Both the position numbers and the translations under genes were made by a program. Shown here one piece after another: positions 8,312 through 15,205 of a stretch of 16,950 bases of DNA. The notes under the pieces are model-generated. The model was not told the origin of the DNA. It did no database searches and saw only the letters and a list, made by a program, of their open reading frames with translations. The stretch's first letter is position 1. Every line of letters starts with the position of its first letter. Origin of the DNA: DAIOGN01 sp036745245 (lineage in GTDB: Bacteria; Zixibacteria; MSB-5A5; JAUVRN01); assembly GCA_036745245.1 (NCBI GenBank), contig DAIOGN010000075.1, positions 1-16,950 on the forward strand, in the 5' to 3' direction.

Positions 8312-9229
8312 GTGCTGCTTCTGGCCGGACCCACCGCCGTGGGGAAGACGGCAGTCGCCCTCGATCTGGCAAATCATCTGAACGCCGAAGTGGTGTCCGC
8401 CGACGCGCGCCAGGTGTACAGGGGGCTGAATATCGGAACGGCAAAGCCCACGCTCGCAGAACGTGCCAGGGTGACTCATCATCTGATCGACCTCGTGGAC
8501 CCTCCGGAGCGTTACTCCGCGGCTCGATTCCTGGCCGACGCGGAGGCGGCCCTTCGGGGTATCATGGAGAAGGGGCGAAGGGCCATGGTGGTCGGGGGCA
8601 CGGGTCTGTACTTCAAAGCCCTGAGGGAGGGACTGTTCGAGGCGCCGGAGACCGCACCGGAGGTGAGGGAACGCGTGGATCGGCTGGTGGAGGCCGGAGG
8701 CCGAGAGGCTCTGGCAGCCTATCTCGAAAGGCACGATCCCGGGACACTGGCCCAGCTCGATCCGGCAAACACGGCCCGCTTGCGGCGTGCCGTGGAGTTC
8801 CATCTCATGACCGACGAGTCGCTCGCGGCGAGGCGGCTGACCACCCCTGGGCGCAAGAGCCCCTTCCGCTACTTCCCGGTAGTCCTGGTGAGGCCCCGGG
8901 AGGAGCTTTACGCCCGAATCGAGCGCCGGGTCGAGGATATGCTCCAGGCGGGCTGGGTGGATGAAGTGAGGGGGCTGTCGGAAAGCTGGGATTTTTCTCA
9001 GCCGGCCTTCGAGGCCGTGGGATATAGAGACTTGTATGATGTTGTTAGAGAAAGGGTTAGTATGACAAACGCGGCTCAGAGGATCATCACGAAAACCCGC
9101 CAATATGCCAAGCGCCAGCTGACCTGGTTCAGCCATCAGGGCGACTGGTTGTGGGTCAGCCCCGAAAATGACGTAACCTTAAAGATAGCTTCAGGTTTGC
9201 TCTCGTTTGCCGAAAACAAAAGTGCTTGA
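8312..9229 (+). CDS. miaA: tRNA dimethylallyltransferase MiaA
   Basis: MiaA adds the dimethylallyl group to the N6 of A37 in tRNAs that read U-starting codons, using DMAPP. Visible motifs, numbered from GTG 8312: the P-loop GPTAVGKT (6-13), D31-A-R-Q34 followed by VYRGLNIGTAKP (family DSRQ/DARQ catalytic segment), GGTGLYF (95-101), LDPANTARLRRAVE, and the C-terminal block AVGYRDLYD...TRQYAKRQLTWF. Length is 305 aa, as usual. GTG 8312 is the first standard start after mutL but leaves only five residues before the P-loop. A CTG at 8291, overlapping the mutL stop as CTGA, would give seven extra residues and a more typical N-terminus. Codons 9024-9075 are AT-rich and use AGA, AGG, GTT and AGT, unlike the rest of the gene. 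The TGA stop lies inside a TTGACA element. Confidence 0.95.
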   Translation: MLLLAGPTAVGKTAVALDLANHLNAEVVSADARQVYRGLNIGTAKPTLAERARVTHHLIDLVDPPERYSAARFLADAEAALRGIMEKGRRAMVVGGTGLYFKALREGLFEAPETAPEVRERVDRLVEAGGREALAAYLERHDPGTLAQLDPANTARLRRAVEFHLMTDESLAARRLTTPGRKSPFRYFPVVLVRPREELYARIERRVEDMLQAGWVDEVRGLSESWDFSQPAFEAVGYRDLYDVVRERVSMTNAAQRIITKTRQYAKRQLTWFSHQGDWLWVSPENDVTLKIASGLLSFAENKSA

Positions 9230-9255
9230 CAGGAATTCGCGGAATGACCTATTTG
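9226..9255 (+). promoter_or_regulatory. Likely sigma70-like promoter of the transglycosylase gene
   Basis: A perfect TTGACA (9226-9231), preceded by TGC, overlaps the miaA stop codon. TATTTG (9250-9255, weak at 3 of 6) lies 18 bases on. The surrounding 100 bases are clearly more AT-rich than the window average. ATG 9275 follows 19 bases later. The strong -35 and the local composition support a promoter that separates the next genes from the mutSL-miaA run; the -10 is uncertain. Confidence 0.45.
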
Positions 9256-9274
9256 GCAACAACTTAAGGCGAAA

Positions 9275-11303
9275 ATGGTGCATCCTACGAATCGCGATCA
9301 AGGGGGGATGCGATTGCGTGGCGCTTTCTGCGTCGTGCTTTCCGCATTCTGCCTCGCAGCACTGCTAAGTTGTTCCGCTGCTGCTCCAAGGCGCAGTGCT
9401 GCGAAGGAAGTTCCCCCACCCAAGGCGGAAGAGCCGGTCACATCACCAACCGTGCTGGCACCGGCCGCCCTGTCTCCGGAATCGGTGCTCCTGGCCGAGG
9501 CCGAGGGTTACCACGCGGTGGCTACGGCTGCGCACGAGCGCGGGGACTTCGTTGAGGCGGAGTATAACTTTGAGAAGGCCTTGGAGTTACTGGCCGACCT
9601 CGACCCCGATACCGAATTCACGGACCAGCAGAAGACTCAGATAGACGAATTGCTCGACCACCTTGCCGCGGATTATCAGCTCACGGTTCGCGAGCACGGC
9701 GACGGCATGACGCCTCCTGAGATGTCGGCCTTCATGATGCGCTTCGAAGATCTCGAGAGTCTTCGCAACTACAAGAACTACAGCGAGATGCAGCGAGCCC
9801 TCGAGCCCGACAGCGTAGTCTACGACGTACCCGTGGTCTGGAATGAGCGGGTACGTAACTGTCTTTTCTACTTCCAGACGATCGCACGCTCAAACATGCA
9901 GACCTACCTCGAGCGCGCCGGCCGCTATCTGCCGATGATGCAGGCGATTTTTGCGCAGTACGGGCTGCCGCTCGACCTTTGCTATCTGCCGTTGATCGAG
10001 AGCGGCTTCAACATGAACGCCTATTCCTACGCCAAGGCCCTCGGGCCGTGGCAGTTCATCCCCTCCACCGGAAAAAACTACGGACTGAAGCGGGACTGGT
10101 GGATGGATGAGCGACGCGACTTCGAGCGCTCCACGCATTCGGCCGCGCGGTATCTCGGTGCACTGTACGAAATGTTCGGCGACTGGCATCTGGCCCTGGC
10201 TGCCTACAACGGCGGCGAGGGGCGGGTCGGCCGCACCATCGCCAAGCAGAAGACCAAGGACTTCTGGCAGCTGCGACTGCGCAAGCAGACGGAGAACTAC
10301 GTTCCGCTCTTCCTGGCTTCATTGATTATCGCCAAAGAACCCGAACGGTTCGGCTTCTACGTCAACCCCCAGACGCCCTTGCGATGGGACGAAGTGGAAG
10401 TGGGCAAGCCGATCGAGTTAAAGACGCTGGCGCGTCACCTCGGCTGCGATCACGACGAACTGCAACAACTCAACCCGGAACTGCTGCGCGGCGTCACGCC
10501 GCCGCAGACTTCGTCGTACCGGCTTCGCGTTCCGCCTGGCAAGGCGGCCACCTTCGNNNNNNNNNNTGGTGTACGAAAAGATTCCGCAGTCCGAACGCAC
10601 GGAGTGGGTACGGCACACCATCGCCCGCGGCGAGACGCTCTCCACGATTGCACGGCGTTACGGAGTGTCCGTGCAGGCCATCCGCGATGCCAACAAGATG
10701 AAGAACAACCGGATCGTGGCCGGTCATGATCTGATCGTGCCGGTGCCGGTGGGGGCCGTGCGCACGGCGTCCGCGCCCAGGATCGTGGCGTCGGAGACGG
10801 GAGAGTATCGCGTGCGGGCGGGTGAATCGCTGTGGGACATCGCACAGGCTCACGGCACCACCGCCGACGACCTGGCGCTCCGCAACCACATCTCGTCGCG
10901 TGGCAAGATCTACCCGGGCCAGATTCTCAAGGTGCCGCAGACCGCGTCGGCGAGTGCTCCCGAAGCACGAACGGCGAAGGCGCCCTCCTATTCGGAGTAC
11001 CGCGTGAAGCCGGGGGAGACCCTCTGGGGAATCGCCCAGGATCACGGCATGTCGGTGAGCAAGCTGGCCTCCATGAACAACATCTCCGCGCGCAGCAAAA
11101 TCAATACCGGCCAGACCCTGCGCGTCCCGGTGGCTTCGAAGGCCGACGGAACCGTGCGCTACGTGGTGCGCCGCGGCGACACCCTCACGAAGATCGCAGA
11201 GAGTTTCGGCATCGCCGTGAGCGAAATCATCGAATTCAACAACATCAACGACCCGCAGCAGATTCACGTGGGCACCACACTCCACATCCCCACGCCCCAC
11301 TGA
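9275..11303 (+). CDS. MltD-type membrane-bound lytic transglycosylase with four LysM repeats (contains a 10-N gap)
   Basis: The enzyme cleaves the glycan strand of peptidoglycan between MurNAc and GlcNAc. The N-terminus has a signal peptide with a lipobox-like LLSC, so it is probably an outer-membrane lipoprotein. An SLT domain (about residues 225-365) holds the catalytic Glu242 in LPLIESGFN, followed by ALGPWQFIPSTGKNYGL and the AYNGGEGRVGR segment, the MltD (family 1D) pattern. A divergent LysM-like stretch (about 370-430) precedes the gap. After it come four clear LysM domains at about 444-487, 508-551, 572-615 and 626-670, which bind glycan. With the Ns deleted, the frame is continuous (GKAATF-V-VYEKIP) and the protein is 672 aa. 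ATG 9275 has TAAGG five bases upstream. ATG 9308 would give a shorter signal peptide but has G-tracts abutting it. sppA follows eight bases after the stop. Confidence 0.9.
10557..10566. other. 10-N assembly gap inside the transglycosylase gene, probably of zero true length
   Basis: The Ns lie between CACCTTCG and TGGTGTACG. Frames on the two sides differ by one base, and removing the ten Ns gives ACC-TTC-GTG-GTG-TAC in one open frame. Unlike mutS, the joined segment is in a variable linker, so loss of a few whole codons cannot be excluded. Confidence 0.9.
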
Positions 11304-11310
11304 GTCAGAC

Positions 11311-12192
11311 ATGCGCAGACGAGATTCGACAGTGCTGTTGTTCATGATCGCGGGAGTGGCCCTGGTCATTCTGGCGTTTGCGGTGCTGTGGCAGGATTCG
11401 TCCGACTTTTCGGTGGGAGGCGGCGACCGCGTCGCCCTGGTGTCGATCACGGGGCAGATCGAATCGCCCGATGCGATCGTCCGCCAGATACGACACTGGG
11501 CCGATCGCGGAGACGTGGCGGCCATCGTGGTGCGTCTCGATTCACCGGGGGGAGGCGTCGCGGCATCGCAGGAGATTTTCGAGGAGATCGGCAAGGCGCG
11601 CGAGAAAGGGAAGAAGGTGGTGGCTTCCTTTGGATCGGTGGCGGCTTCGGGCGCCTACTACATCGCCTGCGCCGTGGACACCGTGGTGGCCAACCCCGGC
11701 TCGCTCACAGGCTCCATCGGCGTGATTCTGCAGTTCCCGGTGTTTGAGGGGCTCATGGACAAAGTCGGAGTGCGCCTCGAGACCATCCGCTCGGGCGAAT
11801 TCAAGGATGTGGGCAATCCCGGGCGCTCGATTACTCCGCGTGAAGAAGAGATGCTCCAGGCAGTGATCGACAACACGTACGATCAGTTTGTCGACGTGGT
11901 GGCCGAAGGTCGGGGCATCGGCCGGGACAGCGTACTTTCGTTCGCCACGGGGGCGATTTTCACGGGCGAACAGGCCCTGGAACTGGGAATGGTGGATGTG
12001 CTGGGAGACTACCAGGACGCCATCGACATCGCTGCGGAGATGGCCGGACTCGAACCGGATCCGCCCACCGTGAAGGCCCCGGCAAAACGTCGTCTGGGGT
12101 GGCTCGACCTGGTCGGATCGTTTTTGGGATGGCGCCTGAGCGGGGAAGAAGGTTTGGTTGGCCCGCGGCTGGCGTACCTGTTTACTTACTGA
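11311..12192 (+). CDS. sppA: Signal peptide peptidase SppA, short (single-domain) form
   Basis: SppA is a membrane-anchored serine protease that degrades cleaved signal peptides. An N-terminal membrane helix (about residues 8-27) is followed by the protease domain. That domain has RLDSPGGGV (75-83), the nucleophile Ser113 in GSVAASGAYY, SLTGSIGVI (131-139) and the general-base Lys165 in SGEFKDVGNPGR. The Ser-Lys distance of 52 matches the B. subtilis enzyme (Ser147/Lys199). At 293 aa it is the short form that works as an oligomer, unlike the 67-kDa tandem E. coli enzyme. The C-terminal 40 residues are Pro/Lys/Trp-rich and have no motif that I know. It starts eight bases after the transglycosylase stop with no strong ribosome binding site, which suggests co-transcription and coupled translation. 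Confidence 0.93.
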   Translation: MRRRDSTVLLFMIAGVALVILAFAVLWQDSSDFSVGGGDRVALVSITGQIESPDAIVRQIRHWADRGDVAAIVVRLDSPGGGVAASQEIFEEIGKAREKGKKVVASFGSVAASGAYYIACAVDTVVANPGSLTGSIGVILQFPVFEGLMDKVGVRLETIRSGEFKDVGNPGRSITPREEEMLQAVIDNTYDQFVDVVAEGRGIGRDSVLSFATGAIFTGEQALELGMVDVLGDYQDAIDIAAEMAGLEPDPPTVKAPAKRRLGWLDLVGSFLGWRLSGEEGLVGPRLAYLFTY

Positions 12193-12227
12193 ATGACAAC
12201 CGATTGCCACATGCTGAGGAGAAACGT

Positions 12228-12539
12228 ATGACCAAAGCGGACCTGGTGGAGCGCGTCGCCGGCAAGACTGGTCTGTCCAAGAGCGATATCGCCGTTGTGG
12301 TCGACGCCTTCCTTGACGCAGTCAAAAGCACCCTGGAGGCCGGGCACAACATCGAGATCCGTGGCTTTGGTACGTTCAAGGTGAAGGAGCGGAAGGCCAG
12401 GAAGGCAAGGAACCCGCGCACCGGCGAAGAAGTGCCGGTGGCCAATCGCATGGTTCCGGTGTTCAAGCCGTCGAACGAGTTCAAGGGGATGATCACCAAG
12501 CTTCCCCTGGCGGGTGAGGCGGGTTCGCACGTCGGCTAA
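12228..12539 (+). CDS. HU/IHF-family DNA-bending protein
   Basis: This 103-residue nucleoid protein carries the whole HU/IHF signature. The N-terminal helices (MTKADLVERVAGKTGLSKS, VVDAFLDAVKSTL) are followed by the IEIRGFGTFKVKERKARKA strand pair, then the arm with NPRTGEEVPV, and the closing VPVFKPSNEFK helix. The conserved Pro at the tip of the DNA-intercalating arm is expected in this arm region. The tail of about 13 extra residues, ending AGEAGSHVG, is longer than in E. coli HU. Dimers bend and compact DNA. The start is well supported by GAGGAGA at 12216-12222, five bases before ATG 12228. The gene follows sppA by 35 bases and is 35 bases from the next small gene. HU, IHF and dedicated variants cannot be told apart from sequence alone. 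Confidence 0.93.
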   Translation: MTKADLVERVAGKTGLSKSDIAVVVDAFLDAVKSTLEAGHNIEIRGFGTFKVKERKARKARNPRTGEEVPVANRMVPVFKPSNEFKGMITKLPLAGEAGSHVG

Positions 12540-12574
12540 GCCGGCGGCGCAGGGTAAGGTGAGGGAGCAGAGGA

Positions 12575-12670
12575 ATGCCGTCGGGTAAGAAACGCAAGCG
12601 TCAGAAGATCAAGACTCACAAACGCAAGAAGCGTCTCCGCAAAGACCGTCATAAGAAGAAGATCCGGTAA
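12575..12670 (+). CDS. 31-residue Lys/Arg-rich protein, COX24/AURKAIP1-domain-like (probable ribosome-associated)
   Basis: ATG 12575 to TAA 12670 encodes MPSGKKRKRQKIKTHKRKKR and eleven further residues, ending KKKIR. More than half of the residues are Lys or Arg. GAGGGAG at 12561-12567, seven bases before the ATG, supports translation. The composition and the K-x-H-K-R-K-K-R-L-R-K pattern match the COX24/AURKAIP1 domain, whose members are small-subunit ribosomal proteins (mS38 in mitochondria; short bacterial relatives exist in several phyla). Rich in positive charge and too short to fold alone, it most likely binds rRNA. Its place after HU and before a hairpin suggests that it ends the transcription unit. 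The domain name comes from pattern memory and needs a profile search; that it is a real gene is more certain. Confidence 0.75.
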   Translation: MPSGKKRKRQKIKTHKRKKRLRKDRHKKKIR

Positions 12671-12681
12671 AGGTGTGCGGA

Positions 12682-12714
12682 GCGCGGGCTCGGTGAACGT
12701 CACCGGGCCCGTGT
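12682..12714. terminator. Strong hairpin between convergent units (bidirectional terminator candidate)
   Basis: CGGGCTCGGTGA at 12685-12696 pairs along its full length with TCACCGGGCCCG at 12700-12711 (one G-T pair, 3-base loop ACG). Three further weaker pairs extend the base. It begins 14 bases after the small basic gene and lies downstream of the minus-strand tRNA, so it sits where two transcripts meet. No T-run follows on either strand, so efficiency as an intrinsic terminator is uncertain. Confidence 0.55.
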
Positions 12715-12782
12715 GCTCTCGCCGGATCTCCGTTCTTCCCCCCAACGAATTCACGGATCCGGCGCGCCGGTGGGCGCAACTA

Positions 12783-12854
12783 TACCCCCGTCCAGAGTCG
12801 AACTGGAATTAACGGCTCCGGAGGCCGTCGTGCTATCCATTGCACCACGGGGGC
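12783..12854 (-). tRNA. tRNA-Arg, anticodon CCG
   Basis: The reverse complement folds as a complete 72-nt cloverleaf. The acceptor stem is GCCCCCG with CGGGGGU (G1-U72 wobble, otherwise perfect), and the D stem GTGC/GCAC carries an 8-base loop AATGGATA. The anticodon stem ACGGC/GCCGT holds loop CTCCGGA with CCG at positions 34-36. The 4-base variable region is TAAT, the T stem TCCAG/CTGGA has loop TTCGACT, and the discriminator is A. It reads CGG Arg codons, which are common in this GC-rich window. The 3' CCA is not encoded (the next bases are TAG), so CCA-adding enzyme is required. It is the only minus-strand gene seen and has its own promoter just upstream. Confidence 0.95.
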
Positions 12855-12855
12855 G

Positions 12856-12883
12856 TTGCGCAGACTGATAACGGCGCTACATT
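12856..12883 (+). promoter_or_regulatory. Possible promoter of proS, overlapping the tRNA promoter
   Basis: On the + strand TTGCGC (12856-12861) and TACATT (12878-12883) are 16 bases apart. Both hexamers are weak (3 and 4 of 6). The pair would start a transcript about 20 bases before the GTG of proS. It lies almost entirely within the minus-strand tRNA promoter. Confidence 0.3.
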
Positions 12884-12893
12884 CGGGGGTCAA
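12865..12893 (-). promoter_or_regulatory. Sigma70-like promoter of tRNA-Arg
   Basis: On the minus strand TTGACC (12888-12893, 5 of 6 to consensus) and TATCAG (12865-12870, 4 of 6) are separated by exactly 17 bases. The predicted start is a few bases before the tRNA 5' end at 12854, which is the expected arrangement. This is the best-matched promoter in the window. Confidence 0.7.
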
Positions 12894-12912
12894 CGCCAAA
12901 TGAGGTGAACAG

Positions 12913-14643
12913 GTGCGCTGGAGTCAGACCTACATTCCCACGTTGAGAGAGTCGCCCGCGGAAGCGGAGCTGGCCAGCCATCGGTACCTCCTGCGAGCGG
13001 GGTACATACGCAAGCTGGCGGCGGGGGTGTACAACTATCTGCCCCTCATGCAGCGCGTGCTCCTCAATGTCACGCGCGTGGTGCGGGAGGAAATGGATCG
13101 GTCGGGCGCTCTGGAAGTGCTGTTGCCCGTACTCCAGCCGACCGAGCTGTGGGAGCGCACGGGGCGGCATCAGGTGGTGGGCAAGGAGCTCATGCGCCTG
13201 AAGGACCGTCATCAGCGCGACCTCGTGCTGGGCGGCACGCACGAAGAGGTGGTCACGCACCTCGTGGCGGGCGAACTCAAGTCATATCGTCAGCTGCCAC
13301 TCAATCTCTACCAGATCCAGGTAAAGTTCAGAGACGAAATCAGGCCGCGCTTCGGCCTTCTGCGCGGCCGCGAGTTCTACATGAAGGACGCGTACTCCTT
13401 CGATGCCGACGAGGCGGGCCTGGTCGTGGCGTACGAGAAGATGGTGCGCGCCTACTTCGCCGCGTTTCGTCGCATGGGCCTGAACGTGGACCAGGTCGAA
13501 TCCGACACCGGTGCCATGGGGGGTCAACGTGCGCATGAGTTCATGCTGCGTGTGTCGACCGAGGGCGGCGAGGCCGACATTCTCTCGTGTCCGTCGTGCG
13601 GGTATGCAGCAAATCTCGAAAAGGCGGAGGCTGGCACAGGGAGCGATGCCGTCCAGGGAAGCTCGCCGCTTGAGATCGTGGACACGCCCGGTGCGCGCAC
13701 GGTGGAGGAAGTCACAGCGTGTCTCGGGGTCGGCCCGGATCGGCTCATCAAAACGCTCATCTACATGGCTGACGGTGTCCCGGTGGTGGCTCTCGTGCGC
13801 GGGGACCGGGAGTTGAACGAAGTCAAGCTGAAGAACGCCCTGCACGCCGTGGAGCTGGAGCTGGCCGAAAGCGCAGTGATCGAACGCGTCACGGGCGCGC
13901 CGGTGGGCTTCGCCGGACCCGTGGGGCTGTCGAAGGTGCGCATCCTGGCCGACTTCGAACTGGCAGGAGTGTCCGATGGCGTCACGGGAGCCAACCGTGC
14001 GGACGCGCACTACACGGGAGTGCAATACGGTCGTGACTATACCGCGGAGTCTTTGCTGGATCTTCGCAACGCGGTGGCAGGAGACCTCTGTACGCGCTGC
14101 CGCAAGGGCCGGCTCGAACAGTTCAAGGGCATCGAGGTGGGGAACACCTTCATGCTGGGAACGAAATACTCTGCGGCGCTGGGCGCCGTCTTTTTGGATG
14201 AAGCGGGCAAGGAACGGCCGTGCGTCATGGGCAGTTATGGAATTGGAATTACGCGCACGGCCCAGGCGGCCGTCGAAGCGTTTCACGACGAGGCCGGCAT
14301 CCTGTGGCCGTGGGCCCTGGCCCCGTATCACATACAACTTCTGCCACTCAATGTGCGAAACGCGGAGCTGGTGAGTATGGCAGAGCGCATGTACTCGGAA
14401 CTGCAAGACGCGGGCTTTGAGGTGCTCCTGGACGACCGCGACGAGCGCGGCGGCGTGAAGTTCAAAGACGCAGACCTGGTGGGCGTCCCGGTGCAGGTGA
14501 TTCTGGGAGAGCGCGGACTGGCCTCGGGCCAGGCAGAGGTGAAGGTGAGAAGATCCGGCCAGAGGCAGGAGGTTCCGCTCTCCGGGCTCACTTCGCATCT
14601 GAAGGCTCTGGCCAGCGAATTGGCCTCTCCCGCAGGCTCCTAG
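12913..14643 (+). CDS. proS: Prolyl-tRNA synthetase, bacterial type with editing domain
   Basis: This class II synthetase charges tRNA-Pro in the cytoplasm. Length is 576 aa, as usual for the bacterial type. The catalytic core has motif 1 (about 36-75, ending LPVLQPTELW), the TxE-type loop GGTHEEVVT, motif 2 (RPRFGLLRGREFYMKDAYSF, 145-163), and motif 3 MGSYGIGITRT (439-449). Between motifs 2 and 3 lies the insertion/editing domain (about 240-395, YbaK-like) with Lys280 in LIKTLIY. That lysine is the expected key residue for clearing mischarged Ala-tRNA-Pro. CPSCGYAANLEKA (226-238) and CTRC (393-396) flank it. The C-terminal anticodon-binding domain runs from about 472. GTG 12913 is supported by a strong GAGGTGA at 12902-12908. 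The gene stands alone: the tRNA diverges upstream and a terminator-like hairpin lies between it and rimP. Confidence 0.96.
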   Translation: MRWSQTYIPTLRESPAEAELASHRYLLRAGYIRKLAAGVYNYLPLMQRVLLNVTRVVREEMDRSGALEVLLPVLQPTELWERTGRHQVVGKELMRLKDRHQRDLVLGGTHEEVVTHLVAGELKSYRQLPLNLYQIQVKFRDEIRPRFGLLRGREFYMKDAYSFDADEAGLVVAYEKMVRAYFAAFRRMGLNVDQVESDTGAMGGQRAHEFMLRVSTEGGEADILSCPSCGYAANLEKAEAGTGSDAVQGSSPLEIVDTPGARTVEEVTACLGVGPDRLIKTLIYMADGVPVVALVRGDRELNEVKLKNALHAVELELAESAVIERVTGAPVGFAGPVGLSKVRILADFELAGVSDGVTGANRADAHYTGVQYGRDYTAESLLDLRNAVAGDLCTRCRKGRLEQFKGIEVGNTFMLGTKYSAALGAVFLDEAGKERPCVMGSYGIGITRTAQAAVEAFHDEAGILWPWALAPYHIQLLPLNVRNAELVSMAERMYSELQDAGFEVLLDDRDERGGVKFKDADLVGVPVQVILGERGLASGQAEVKVRRSGQRQEVPLSGLTSHLKALASELASPAGS

Positions 14644-14697
14644 ACGCCAACGCGTTGCGGAACCCGGCCCGACCCGGGGACCCCCTCCACATATAGG

Positions 14698-14725
14698 TTG
14701 CGCCAAATCCCCCCGGCGATATCTT
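14698..14725 (+). promoter_or_regulatory. Possible promoter of the rimP-nusA-infB operon
   Basis: TTGCGC (14698-14703) and TATCTT (14720-14725) are 16 bases apart, in the 136-base gap between proS and rimP. The -35 and spacing equal those of the proposed proS promoter. The start would fall near 14732, just before the rimP-leader hairpin. This is hexamer matching only; an AT-rich CACATATAGG at 14688-14697 is an alternative -10 region. Confidence 0.3.
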
Positions 14726-14735
14726 TAGCGGTTCG

Positions 14736-14763
14736 GAGTGGGGCACCCCACTCTCTTTTGTTT
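14736..14763 (+). terminator. Intrinsic terminator / rimP-leader hairpin
   Basis: GAGTGGGG (14736-14743) and CCCCACTC (14746-14753) are perfect inverted repeats, giving a 7-8 bp stem with a 2-4 base loop. It is followed at once by TCTTTTGTTT (14754-14763). This is the best intrinsic terminator in the window. It lies 92 bases after proS and 16 bases before the rimP start. A GAGTGGG...CCCACTC hairpin with a U-tract directly before rimP is the arrangement of the rimP leader attenuators proposed in several bacterial groups (from memory). It may both end proS transcripts and set readthrough into rimP. Confidence 0.75.
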
Positions 14764-14779
14764 GGGCAGGTCGGAAAGC

Positions 14780-15205
14780 TTGGAGCAGGAAGAGATTACG
14801 AGAGCAATACGCCCCGTTGTGTCGGGGCTGGGGTTCGATCTGGTGGCCGTTTCTGTCGCCCGGACGGGGCGCCGGAGCCTCATTCGTATCCTGGCCGACC
14901 GGCCGCAGGGAGGCATTCAACTATCGGACTGCGTGCAGATCAGCAAGGCGGCTTCGGCAGCACTGGAAGGCGTGCCGGGCACCGACACGGCCTTCACGCT
15001 CGAAGTGTCCAGTCCGGGACTCGACTGGCACTGCACCACGCTGGAGGATTTCAGGAGATATCGAGGATCGGCCATGACACTGCACCTTGTGACTGGCCAG
15101 ACGGTGACCGGAACGCTGACGGAGGTGAGCGCGGAGTCTCTCGTGCTCGACTCGGATCGGACGATCTCTCTCGAACAGGTACGATATGGCACGCGTAACT
15201 ACTAA
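14780..15205 (+). CDS. rimP: Ribosome maturation factor RimP
   Basis: RimP helps 30S subunit maturation. The protein (141 aa) has the two-domain RimP pattern. The N-terminal alpha/beta domain has IRPVVSGLGFDLVAV, RSLIRILADRPQGGIQLSDC and the key LEVSSPGLDW signature. The C-terminal SH3-like barrel includes FRRYRGSAMTLHL, TGQTVTGTLTEV and the closing SLEQV strand. I chose TTG 14780 for the start because it places the protein at family length and directly before the conserved EITRAIRPVV helix. The earlier GTG 14738 lies inside the terminator stem and would add 14 unlikely residues. GCAGG (14766-14770) or GGA (14773-14775) could serve as ribosome binding site. The stop overlaps the nusA start by 20 bases, so the two are coupled, as in the conserved rimP-nusA-infB operon. 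Confidence 0.93.
   Translation: MEQEEITRAIRPVVSGLGFDLVAVSVARTGRRSLIRILADRPQGGIQLSDCVQISKAASAALEGVPGTDTAFTLEVSSPGLDWHCTTLEDFRRYRGSAMTLHLVTGQTVTGTLTEVSAESLVLDSDRTISLEQVRYGTRNY

Noticed and set aside
9230..9274. hfq, which often follows miaA
   Set aside because: Only 45 bases separate miaA from the transglycosylase and no short frame there encodes an Sm-like protein.
10611..11300. DNA-level tandem repeats or a CRISPR-like array in the transglycosylase gene
   Set aside because: The repeats are protein LysM domains with diverged codons and linkers, not DNA repeats with spacers.
12755..12912. T-box riboswitch or other tRNA-sensing leader before proS
   Set aside because: The space between tRNA and proS is only 58 bases, and no T-box core sequence or terminator/antiterminator pair is visible.
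13282..14706. 474-codon open frame on the minus strand opposite proS
   Set aside because: It is a shadow frame with Arg/His-rich sequence and no motif, fully inside the proS gene.
14738..15205. GTG 14738 as the rimP start
   Set aside because: It lies inside the terminator stem and adds residues not seen in the family; TTG 14780 fits length and homology better.
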